A stretch of DNA of 64,000 nucleotides from Neelides folsomi. Taxonomy: Eukaryota > Arthropoda > Collembola > Neelipleona > Neelidae. The notes beneath the pieces were generated by a model, which had not been told where the DNA came from, ran no database searches, and was given only the letters and a program-made list of their open reading frames with translations. Numbering within the stretch: the stretch's first letter is position 1; each line of letters starts with the position of its first letter. Position numbers and translations under genes: made by a program. Of this stretch, positions 27,668 through 40,364 are shown in pieces. The stretch is taken from assembly GCA_034687125.1 (NCBI GenBank), contig JAQGBZ010000060.1, positions 62,001-126,000 on the forward strand, given 5' to 3'.

Positions 27668-30576
27668 TGTTGTAATAATAATATTATTAATTAACGCCTT
27701 AAACCCTCAAGTGGACAATCACAAAGCTATGCCTGGCTCTATGACTAATTTCACCCCTCGTAAAGGTAAAGGTCTTTAATGGGCCCCATGCTTCCCAACC
27801 CCATCCCCAGTTTCATAAGGGGGAGAAAAGGTCCCATAAACTTGCGGCTTTTGAATCTCTGGATCTCATAAAGATTAAGGTAAAATTGAAGAGGGGCCGG
27901 TGAAGTGTGTGGGACTCCTCCTCAAACGAAGACGTTAATTTCTCCCAGCCCACAAGATTATTCTGATTCATTTCCCCTTATGGGACATTAAGGGACATTA
28001 AGGGAGAGAACAAATGTGGTTACAAGGCCGGGCTCTTTGACCAAACTACTCATTAAGATATTCCAACCTCACTTCTCTCCCACTTACACTTCTATACTTC
28101 CCAAACACATCCCAAACACTACTCTTAAACTTCACTTCAAACTTCAATAACACTTCCATTACACTCATTGGAGTCAAAGAGATCCCTCATTAGCATTATT
28201 CATCCTCCTCTTCTTTTTCATACTTCACATCCCCCTTTATTTTATTTTATATGATAATCTATGTAATGTACCTACAATGTAAGATGAATACGATGTAGTG
28301 ATAAAATTCCTATATAGAGAATATCAGTATAAAGAATATTAGAATAACAGAATTGCCCAAGAGGGGAAAAAAGTCATTTACAGAGCACCATATTATTAAT
28401 ACACATTCCTCCCATTGTTCAACAAGAGACACTTTTTAATTCTCTACATGTCATATTTGTATGTATCTCTATTCTTTTTACCTACAGATCCTTTTCCCTT
28501 CTTTTGTGTCTTGGGCAGATGGACATGACTTGGTTTCAATTTATGACATTTGAAAACTGTCCCTTAAGAGTTTTAGTAAGAGTTTAATTGTAAAAGCTCC
28601 CTTAAGAGTTTAATTGCCATCCCTCAAGAGATACATCAAGAGATTCTTGTGAGTTTGGTCCTAAGAATTTCTTTCGAGTTTTCTTGGTATGAGAATGAGT
28701 TGTATGAATATGAGGAGCTGTATGAGTTGAGTTTAAAAGAAGAGTTGGAGAGTAAAAGAGAAGAGATGGATAAAAGAGTTTGGGTTTGGTAAAGAGGCGG
28801 AGGAAATTTGGTTTTGGTTTTGTGGTTGATGTGGGCTGGTCAATGGAACCATTAGTTACATTGTCGAGGTGTCAAGTCCCCTCTTAACGTCCGTGGCCGC
28901 GGAGGGTGTCGGAGTAGGAAGATGATTAATGGTCAGCGTGCTCTTATTTAAATCCCTCAACACAATCCTCGATGATGAATTTACATAGCTCGGACCAATT
29001 TTCGTCTCCCAACGCACTCCCAACATTTCCCTGCGACGTCAACGTCCCAATCCCTTCGCTCCCAACCACCAACCCAAACACACTCCCAAGAATTGAACAC
29101 AAAGAGACAAAGGAGCTCACATTTATAATAATGGAAAAAATGCACGGATTTCCTTATTCTGTGATTTATCATCAGTTTGGAGGATTTGAGAAGGAATGTA
29201 AATGTACAGTTTGTTCAGTTCCATAAGGCGAGGTCTTTAATTACATTAAGCATGTGGACATTTTGGGGAGATTTGAAAAGTCCGCAATTTTGGAAGAAAA
29301 AAAAATAATGACGCATATGAAATTATGAATAAATATGAATGCAAAATATGTACATGGATGAAATTATGATACATTAAACACAGTGTTTGAGGGATGTGAT
29401 TATACATACTTTACGTCTTGTTCTAACTTACAAGTGAATGATATTATTCTAATACGGACATTACGAACTGCCAAGAGGATTAAGGTGTCAGATTTGCAAA
29501 ATTCACAAATTATTCTCGAGTTGAACAACCAAAGTTAAGATTAAATTATTGCTCAAATTCCTCCTCGTAAAAATTCTTTTGGGGGTTTGTAGCCTTTGGA
29601 ATTTTTGGAGTTGAAAGTCCTTTTAGTTTGCTTCTTTTTTCTCCTTCCGCTTTAGCAAACCTTCGTCCACTTTAACGCTTAAAAGAACTTAACGCTTACT
29701 TAAAATTAAACTTTAAGCGGATTGGCTTCATAAAGGAAATTAAACAATGAGGGAGGATTTTGAAAAAGTCATTTAAAAATGGAGCACTAATTGTCTTAAG
29801 GTTTAATCACAAGTTTGAGAAAGCTGCCAAGGACTTAAAACTCTGGTTGTTTAACTTAACGTAATTTACTTAAAGGTTTAATTTTTACTTCATTTACTTT
29901 AAACCTTCCAAAGTTCAGGTAGCCGAAATAAAGAAGATCAAGTGGGAGTTTAAATCTGTTAAAGTCTTCAAATCCTCCGCCAAATCCCCCTTGTAAGGAT
30001 TTGACATTGAGACCATTTTTTATTTCCTTTAAAAGAAAGAGAGTTAAAATGATAACTGTGCAATGGAGGGTTTTAATCTTTTAAGAAGTTGGAAAACTTG
30101 GGTCTCATTATCGCCCTATCTTCCTCCGTGTTATTCCGATTATTCCGCCTCCGTTTTTTCATATTTATTGCTGGAGGGAGTTAATGTTATTCAGGGCCGC
30201 ATGTAAATGGATTTCGAGACGGTTGAAAATTCCAGTGTTGAACAATCACATTTAGATCCCGTCCATTAACTTTCTTAATTCGCTTTCTTAATGCCCAACC
30301 TAAAGAAGTAAATAAAGGGACAAGTGTGGCCAAAGGAGGCTTGTGACCCCAACGTGTGTCTTTTCCTTCAGTCCACCACCCTGACACTTCTCTTCACTCC
30401 CCTGACACTTCACGCACGTTGAGGCCATTTGAATTTCATTAGCATAAAAAGAATAAAAAGGAGTAATTTGTCATTTGACCGCCATGACCTGAACATATTA
30501 GAATACATAAAATATATGAATACCCAATGATAATATATGAGAAATACAGGAATACTGTATGAAGAATGAAGTGTAT

Positions 30577-30591
30577 TATATATATATATAT
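30577..30591. repeat. (TA)n microsatellite
   Basis: Short uninterrupted TA run in intergenic DNA. Confidence 0.85.
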
Positions 30592-32952
30592 GAGTTTAAG
30601 TATATGCAATGTGGTTGATATAAATTTTTAATAAATGAGCTACTGCCCTTCCCGTCACGCATTCTTGGAAGTCTGTACATCCGGAACGGAGTGTCCCGCA
30701 CTCCTCGGGTGGATGTTCAAGACGTGACACCTTGGACCTCCTCCGTCCTCTGCGACCTTTTTCCTCTTACACTCGGTGTGAAATGTTAAAAGACCCTTGG
30801 AGTGATTGGGCCATTGTACCAAGAAGGGAAAAAATAGATCGCTATTTTTAATTAGGTATCATTTACCTCAAAAACCTCCCTCCGCACATTGTCCCCTTTT
30901 TTCATGTGGAAATAATGAAATATTGGAGAAATGGATAATGTAAAATAACAATAATTAGAATCTTAGTATACAGATTATCATTTTCCATCTTCAATCTTCT
31001 TTCATTATATGAAAATGCCAATTTTCATTTAAATATTTAAACACACTAACATTTCATGATCTAATTTTAATTTCGCAAATATTTCTTTAATAAGACTTTA
31101 TGAAATATAAAATTTGGCTTTATCAGTTGTGTTTAAATGATTATGTGTTGTAATTGTTGAAGATGTTCCACTTGGGAGGTTTTCTGTCTCCCTTCCCATT
31201 TCTCCTATCTAATTATCGCCTTAACAAATTCCCTCACTTGAATATAAATGCCTTGTAGTTTTCTATTTAGCCAAAGGAAACCTGTCATTAAAACAAATCC
31301 TAATGGAACCCTTCTAAATATATTACTATTCATTTGATTTACGACCAAGTCTCTGAGTCTCTGGATCTTTAGAGCAATTCCAATTATAGTCAAATACCTC
31401 GCCGTTAAAATAATAATTTAACAATCCAATTGGTTTGCCCCCCAAAAGACCATAGAATTGAAGAAAATGAACCCACAATTATGAAAACAATTTTTCCCTT
31501 AAATGGCATAAACCATTAAATCCCCTTTTCTTCCGCTCTGTATTTACAATTACTAAAGCTGTGTTATTATTTTTCTTATTTTACTTCTCCAATCGTCTTA
31601 TTATTTCATTAAGAGATTTGTTCAAGTAATTGGAACACTTTCCGACACGAATTAGAAACCCGACCCTGAAACAACCCAAAAGAACAACTCAAAGACCAAT
31701 AAAGATCATAAAAGTAAAGTACTATCATTTCAACCAACACTATACAATTATTCCATTCAAGTCTTTAAAGAAAAATTCAATTATTCTCAAATGCTTGAAT
31801 ATTCAATAGATATGTCATTGTACTCTATTAGTTCTATAGAATTATCAATTCAATAAGGTCAATCAATATATGATTCAGATATTTAATATGAAATCTCTTA
31901 CTTGATTTTCTAGCTAATTTTCTAGACGATATTTGATGTATAGAGGAAAGGTGAGAAAGTTTTTTACCTTTTGGAGTGGTTTTGTTTAGTCGTTGGTTCG
32001 TTCCTCCTCGTGAATCGGGCTGTGAGCGAATGAATGTGTTGGTGGAGACGGGGGCGAGTTGGGAGGGTCGAGGAGGAGCGCGTTTGAATAATGAATGAGA
32101 GGAAAGGGAGAGACGGAGAGAGAAGGTGGGACTTGGCGAGTCTTCCTGGCATTGGGATGGAAATTGGTCTGGGAGAACGGGGAAGAACCTAATCGCGGGA
32201 CGGAGATCCCGGGTCTCCGGAACCCGGATGGGAGGGAGCGGATTAGGGATTTATCTGTCCATTGGTCCGCTGCCCGTTGGCAGGTCGAGGGGCTCCGCAG
32301 ATGTCCCCATTGTCCTCAAACTCATGTCACTCATCAGCTGTCAGTCTCCCATGTGGTCTGCTTTTTATTATTACAAGCTTGACCTCTGAGGAATATGGGA
32401 AAGAAATGGATCATAGGCTTTTATCATTATCATCATAGTTATAGGCTCCCTTTACCAAAAGAAAGACCTAAAGCTATAAGAAACTCTAACTAATGGTAAG
32501 AAGATAAGAAGCTACTATAGCTGTATAAGAAAATAAGAACACTATGAAAAGTGTATAAGGAATAAGAAAGCTATGAGTAAGAGGAGTATAGGAAAAGCTT
32601 TTAGGGAGAATTTCACAATTTCTTCATCAACTTTGTCAGAAATTGTAAAGTTTGAAAAGAGGACATTGAAAGCATATTGAAAGCACATTGACAGGAGGAA
32701 AGAACCAAAGTTGTCAATGAGCTCTTCATATTCAATTCACACGATGGTTGTATTTTTTCTAATTTTATCTGACCACCTCCAATTGAAGGGAACCCTCGAG
32801 AACAAAAGGTCGGTTCCCATGATGGTAAAAAAGGACCCAAGTTTGACACAATTTTAAAAATGGTTGAGGCCAATTTTAGAGTCAATGACCATGACCCAAG
32901 CCAATAACTTTAGTTCTATCGTAAAATACCAATATACCTACAGTAGTAGGGG

Positions 32953-33028
32953 AGGTCTATCCAACTCTATGTATTATAAGGCCCTATCTCCATCCCGCCG
33001 CGGGTTTGGATAGACCTTGTAATACATA
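32953..33028. repeat. Two interleaved inverted repeats (A-B-A'-B' order)
   Basis: AGGTCTATCCAA at 32953-32964 is the exact reverse complement of TTGGATAGACCT at 33006-33017. TATGTATTATAAGG at 32968-32981 pairs with CCTTGTAATACATA at 33015-33028 with one mismatch. The pairs interleave rather than nest, and a C/G-rich spacer lies between them. Possibly a scrambled transposon end; function unknown. Confidence 0.7.
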
Positions 33029-35499
33029 ATATGAGTAATGCATAATTAACGCATAAAAATTTAAACTGACCTCAATCATTTTTATTTGTAAATTATTCAA
33101 TAAAGAAATATTAGAATGAATTATTAGGTTTTGCTTTTCCAAAATATTCTTGTATGATATACGCGTTCTTGTACGATTGAGTTTAATTTTGTGGGATATG
33201 AAAGGAATCGTGTTAATATTCCTCTTCTTGGTTGATTGACACTTTGTGGATTTTGATTCTGCATTTCCTCCCCGATGGTTCGGTGGTTGTATGCTTGGTG
33301 TATATGAGGGGAATTGTTTGGGAGTCGGCGGGGACGCAGCGAGGGGTTTGGTTGACCCTCACCCGCCCTTATTTGTCTCATTTATGTAAAGGTAATGTAA
33401 CCCTTCGGGGTCGAGAACGGGGGGCGAGTTCTCATCGGGAAGGCTACTTTGTGTTTGGATCTCTCTCCTAATCTTTTGTGCCCTCGTCCCGGACCTGTCA
33501 ACTGGGCCTTCGCTCCCTCCCTCCCGTCTACAGTTTCAATTTGTATACAAACGGAGACACATGAGCCCCGATGAATTTTATTATTCTCCCGCACAATGAT
33601 CAACAGCTCCCCATAGAGTCCATTCACTAACGACCGGCCCTATTATCCTCCCGGTCTCATTTAGATCCATTTTGCCAATATGAAGCAATTGGCGGCCTCC
33701 GTCTCACACCTTCCTGTCCACTCAACTGAATAACTCACGAGCTGACCAGACAAACTCACGCGGAGCAATATTTTAATGTCAGACATTAAAGGTCCACCCT
33801 TTAGCAAATAAAGTGACTAATAAATTATATACAGGAGCAGATGAGCTTTGGAAATCAATTCATTGACTTAAATATTGGAATATTTAAATATTTCTTTCAT
33901 CTTTCTGATAAAATTTTGAATTCTTAATATCAACATACTATTGTAGTTACATTATATTAAACATAATTACATATAGTAAAATATGAAGAAATATGTTTAA
34001 CAGAGAAAATATATAAGGATTCTTTATTTCTCTCAAATTCCCAACAGTATCATTTTTATGCTATGGATTTAACCGGGTTTTGTTGTATTTGTATCTGATG
34101 GTGAGTGAAATCAATCGGATGTGTATTGTAGATGTGAATGAAGAGGAAATCCCATTGTTGGAATATTTGGGTGCGAGTTTAAGGGGCGGGTTAATCAACT
34201 CTCCCACACATCCGAACAGAATCCTTCTTTGACGACTTCCTCCCTGTCGTTGGTTCAAGTTGGTGAAGTTGGTTGAGGAAAAGTCTCAAGAACCTTTCAT
34301 CACTTTTCAACGACCTCAACCTCAGTCGGGTTGACATTCGACGGGGAGACGCCACAGGAGCCCGAAAGGGATACAAAAAGAAGCGTATTGACAAACGACC
34401 CTTTGCGGTCTGCAACACAAAGTAAATAAAGATCTCCCTCCGCCCTTCCCATCTCTCCATCTAATTCCATTACAACCAAAGATTTAAACATACGATTTCA
34501 GTTGAGGATAAAATTCTCAATCCCTCTCAAATCATTCAACTACGTACAACTTAAATAATTAAAATCATATTAAATTATATTTATGCCAAAATATTTAGAT
34601 CATTCGCAGTACCTGTCATTTGTACAAATAAAATGAAAATTAATATTTTAATATTTCTGATCTTCCAAAAAGATGATATTTTCTGGGAGATCAACGGCAG
34701 AAAATTGTAATTTTTGAATGTAATAAAACGTATAAAATGTTTTTTAAAGAATTGAGGCTTGTCAAATGTCAACTTTACAATTCAAATTAAATGCAAAAGA
34801 GATCATGGTTTTCATTCATTAAAAGCTCATTCCATGTTTGCTTTACCTTTTATGACATTGAAATGTTTGCATTTGGATGAAGAGCATTTTTATATGATAT
34901 TCAAAAGGGTTAAAATTTAAATAGGATCTTTATGAATGCAAAATCTTCATATGTATACTGATACTTGTCAGTTTCATGTTCCAGGAAGGTTCCTTGTAAC
35001 GTCAGATATTTAAAAAAAAGAAGAGCAGAATTGTTAGAATACTCTATATTTGGATCCGAATATGTACATTTGGACATTTTGGACCTATGTGCTCCTAAGC
35101 GTAGAGTGAAGTCGGGTGATAATAAAATGAATAGCGGGAGTGATCATTTCCTCCTTCTCAATTTCATGGTAGGTGGGCCAGAAAATTTGACCACAACAGC
35201 TGGGAAGGGAGATGGCCCAAAAGCGAAACCTTTCAACAGATCTCTCGACCATACTCTTATCTAAAATCTCACATTCAATCAAACGTAATTTTGTTGAGAT
35301 TCTAGGGACAAAATGCTAAAAAGTTCCTCTCATTTGTATCATCTAATTGATCTACTCTACATTGTAGATGCTTCTGAAAATTTTATATCAATACTTTTTA
35401 TATCATTTTAAACAATTTTAACATCAAGCTTAAAAAGCCAACCTTTTGTATGTATATTTAGATATACGAAAGAATTATATTTAATACGTAGGCAATAGC

Positions 35500-36835
<1,336 letters not shown>

Positions 36836-37490
36836 TTCGCCTATGTTATGCAGATAGCATAGTTTAATATTTCCTATTTAAATATTGTAAATTTTATAAA
36901 CCAATATTCTAAAAATCTACATATAGTATTTCAGAAGAATTCATAGAACAGCTTTGATACTCAATATTTTAAAAAATTTCAAATAATATACATTAACTTT
37001 TTAGAATCACATGATTGATAATAAAGTGTTTGTGCTTTTTTAAAAAAGTTTCTTGTTGCTTTACAATTACGTCTCAAAGTTGGTTGATGTTTAAGGGTTG
37101 TTAAATTTTTGAATAATCCCTCTGTTTAATTTTAATGATAATTATCTATTTGAGTCAATTATTCGACTTAATGTTAGTTAAGCGTTATTTTAATTGAGTT
37201 AAAGACCAACTAAAAGCTCGACAAACGCACACGGATTAACGCCGAGCGCAAGAAAAGCAAAGCTAAAGCGAAAAATTTTTTACACATCCCAGCATCATCT
37301 GGGGTTTCAATCCATTGATGTGAAATTTGAAATACTTCAACCGGGATTGGGAAAATTCTCAATTCAATTTCAATTTCATTTCTTGTTTTAAAAATCAAAA
37401 CAAACAGAAATCCCTCTCCAATTCTTCTTCATCTCTCTGGAAAAGGCTTTAAAAGTTACACAAGTTAATTAAATCATCATATTGACCAAC
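36836..37490. other. Intergenic: zinc-finger pseudogene to GLRX5
   Basis: AT-rich DNA with no coding signal. The last 100-200 bases before 37491 must hold the GLRX5 promoter and 5' UTR; I see no distinctive core promoter element. Confidence 0.5.
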
Positions 37491-38060
37491 ATGTCTGGAC
37501 TCTTACTTCGAAGTCTTCGTACAATCAACACTCGAGTGGCCTTCTTCAGCGAATCCGCTTTCAAACCTGGGAGTAAAGAACATATTGAGAAACTCGTTAA
37601 GAATAATAAAATCGTCGTGTTCATGAAAGGAGTCCCTGATGAACCGAAATGCGGGTTCAGCAACGCCGTCTCTCAAATATTCCGGATGCATGGAGTTTCA
37701 TCATACGATTCACACAATGTGCTCGAAAATGAAGCAATCCGGCAAGGTATTTAAATAATCCATTCATATTTATTTTATGAATGTTAGTTTTTGAATATTG
37801 TATTAATTCTCCAGTTGTGAATCCTCATTGATTTGATTATTAAGAATTAATGTTAAAATTTATTCTATATTAAAATTACAGGAATTAAAGATTACTCCAA
37901 CTGGCCAACAATTCCTCAAATTTTCATCAATGGAGAATTCGTCGGCGGCTGCGACATCATGATCCAAATGCATCAAAATGGAGAACTCGTCCAGGCCCTC
38001 GAGAGCGTAGGAATTAAATCAGCCCTAGTCGAAAAAGAAGCTGGAAAAGAAGACAAATAG
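37491..38060 (+). CDS. GLRX5: Monothiol glutaredoxin 5, mitochondrial
   Basis: Two exons, 37491-37746 and 37882-38060, joined in phase 1 by a 135-bp GT..AG intron, give 144 residues ending at TAG. The N-terminus ([16 protein letters not shown]) is a basic, hydrophobic presequence suited to mitochondrial import. The monothiol active site CGFS is at residues 54-57 ([10 protein letters not shown]). The glutathione-binding elements [18 protein letters not shown] follow at about 93-110, including the TIP cis-proline. In this family the protein carries and transfers [2Fe-2S] clusters from the mitochondrial ISC scaffold. Human GLRX5 is 157 residues, so length is normal. I start at the ATG at 37491. 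VMA21 follows 0.75 kb downstream on the same strand; an AATAAA at 38232-38237 could end this transcript. Confidence 0.97.
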
Positions 38061-38617
38061 TTAAAAGTCAGTTTTAAATAATATAAAATTGTTTTTCATG
38101 GAAGAAAGTTTGTGCTTGATTGATATTAGTCCATTGGTTAGAGGATAAAATAAGTTAATTGTTAAATATTTATATAAAATATCTTAATAAGCCTTAATAT
38201 TGTATGTAAATACTAAATACAGATAACTCCTAATAAAAAAATTTATTATGAAAAAGAACTCTTATTTATATAGTCTATCTTCGTTCTGACTCAGCTTCTG
38301 TGTAGTTTCCTACATAAAGAATAAAAGAGTTAATGATTAAAAATAACTCTTTAATTAGCACATTTAATCATATTTGTCATTTGATTTGGTACGGAAATGA
38401 TTAATTTCTACTATATAATAAAATAATAAGAGACTTTGACTTTGTCTCATCCCATCCAGCCCAGAATACTCAGCAAAGATCATGCGAACTTGGCGGAACT
38501 TTGATTTCAGTCTTCATTCATTTCATTTTTTCATCGAAATTCGGAATTATTAAATTGAATTAAAGAATTTAACTAAAAATTGACAAGTGTAACATCAGCT
38601 TTGTGAAATCGAATTAG

Positions 38618-38811
38618 GTAAGTGGTATTTTAATCCAAATTAAACCTATAACGTTAATTGGTGTATTAAGAATTAAAAATCATACTTATCTTTTTAATCT
38701 GCATTCACTACAACAATGCTATTATGAAATTAAAGAGCATGCGTTAAACCTCATTTAAGTTAACAATAGTTTAATTATAATTTAATTAATTTCTAATTGT
38801 GTATAATTTAG
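38618..38811 (+). other. Probable 5' UTR intron of VMA21
   Basis: A strong donor (TTAG|GTAAGT) after 38617 and an acceptor (TATAATTTAG) ending at 38811 define a 194-bp intron. It would place a non-coding first exon near 38450-38617 and start the coding exon only two bases before the VMA21 ATG at 38814. Inferred from splice signals only. Confidence 0.6.
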
Positions 38812-38813
38812 CA

Positions 38814-39243
38814 ATGAACGAGGCGAACGAGAGAGAAATCTTTAAAGATGTCCTCTTCCATTCTCTCCTCATTATTTTGATGCCGATCATGAGCTTCTTC
38901 CTTTCAAAACTTTATTTCTTTGATGGTGAGATTTAATTCAATACGATTATTAACATTATTCATTATTGCATTAAAGATTAAAAGAAAATTAATTATATTC
39001 ATTAAATTATATAAGCTTTATTTCTCATCTTAGAAACTGTTAATTAATTTTCTTGATTCTTTTATTAATATTATTAAAAATATTTTGTGAATGACAGCAA
39101 TCCTTGGACTGGAATCTCTTCAATCCAATTTGTACAGCAGTTTTGTGGCCGTCATCATTCTGCATATTGCTCTGGGAAATTTCATTTATCGTGCATTCTT
39201 CATCACAACTCCCGATCCAGTAGCCCAAGCGAAACAAGATTAA
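38814..39243 (+). CDS. VMA21: VMA21, vacuolar H+-ATPase assembly factor
   Basis: Two coding exons, 38814-38925 and 39098-39243, encode 85 residues. Two membrane segments are visible: about residues 13-36 (LFHSLLIILMPIMSFFLSKL) and 50-72 (SSFVAVIILHIALGNFIY). The segment SKLYFFDAILGL between them matches the VMA21 pattern (..SKxYxFxxxLG..), and the protein ends AKQD, like the human GKQD tail, in the position of the ER-retrieval signal of the family. VMA21 acts in the ER membrane to assemble the V0 sector of the V-ATPase. The protein is shorter than human VMA21 (101 residues) because the N-terminal tail before the first membrane segment is only about 12 residues. AATAAA at 39540-39545 is a plausible poly(A) signal. 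Alternative: another small two-helix protein, but order, spacing and tail all favour VMA21. Confidence 0.88.
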
Positions 39244-40364
39244 TTTAATTTTCAAGTATTATGGGTTGATAGTCATTGCAAATTTTGTATATTTTATACA
39301 AATCGAACACGAGTGGTATCATGTACTTGTTAGAAACTAATTAATATTTTCCAATTGAAATTATTTTCTATTTGGCAATTTAGCATTAACGAATGCAAAA
39401 ATATGAAAAATATTTTTCGTCAATTTTTTCTTTAGTTTATTCAGTAATCTTGTCTGTACTTTGTTTATGTAGCATTAATTATGAAAGTTTCATATAATGA
39501 GCATTTAAGTATTATGTCCTTAATTTGTTGATTGTGATAAATAAAAATTTGGTTCCACGAGTCAGTCATTTATTATTTTAAAGACTTAAAGTTTAAAAAA
39601 ACAAGCATTTATTCAATTATTGCATTTTCAATATTTATAGTCCTTAATTCATCGATATAGAATTAGCTGATGAATATTTAAATAGCTAAATTGCATTACC
39701 TACCTAGATTATAATCACATACATAAATAGTTTACTAAATTACAATTTGTTGAAAGGACTCAAGCACATACAATAAGACAAGACAAGAGTAGAGTTAAGA
39801 TAAACGAGATTATTAGTTCTTTTAGTTAAACCAGAATAAGTATTTAAAATGTGATGTGATTTATTAACATTTTATATTATATAAATATATGGTAAATTCC
39901 AAAATTTATTGTGTGTTAAACATCTTGAAAATGGGCATCAACCCTCCCAGTAATAGAAAAAATAACAATTAAAGACTTTTTTAGAAACATCGAAATAAAA
40001 TTATTAATTTTTCAACTATATGCATAATCATCTTAACTAACTAACTATATCATAAACTAATTTATTTAAATGAAGTTTAAAAGCTTTTAGAAATTTTGTT
40101 CCTATATTAAAATAAGTAGAGTAGTTAAAAGTTGTAACAAATTGGTTAATAAAACCAAATTACATAAATAATCATAAATTGGTAATTGAAACGATTGAAA
40201 TTATGTAAAAGATAAAGGAAATTTGAATTAATTTTAGAAAATTCCAATTAGAATTGGAAATCTTTTTACGAATCTTTGAATATCAACTGATGAATTTAAA
40301 ATGAAAATATCATGAATTGGAGAAAATTGTTATTTCCAATTCATGTCTATTCATTTTAAACTCG
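39244..40364. other. Intergenic between convergent VMA21 and SAM-domain gene
   Basis: AT-rich DNA holding the 3' UTRs of VMA21 (+) and of the SAM-domain gene (-), which converge here. No open frame or repeat of note. Confidence 0.6.

Larger units (their letters stand above)
27668..35499. other. Gene-free stretch with several GC-richer blocks
   Basis: GC-richer blocks occur at 27700-27990, 28850-29110, 30640-30790, 31970-32370, 33280-33780 and 34150-34460, separated by AT-rich DNA. The block at 31970-32370 is the most GC-rich and is open in several frames (for example 32095-32382 and 32126-32389 on +), with no recognisable protein. No exon of a known family, tRNA or rRNA was found. As the far 5' flank of Otx-A, it may hold enhancers or unannotated non-coding transcripts. 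Confidence 0.45.

Noticed and set aside
28972-29226. 84-codon open frame with a C-x-C-x2-C end
   Set aside because: Opposing 63-codon frame on -, no domain and no splice structure; the cysteines are too few for a zinc-binding fold.
39848-39862. TGTGATGTGATTT matching the inner end of the hAT-like element
   Set aside because: Only about 13 bases match, with no second end nearby; most likely chance. The similar word near 56398 is rejected for the same reason.
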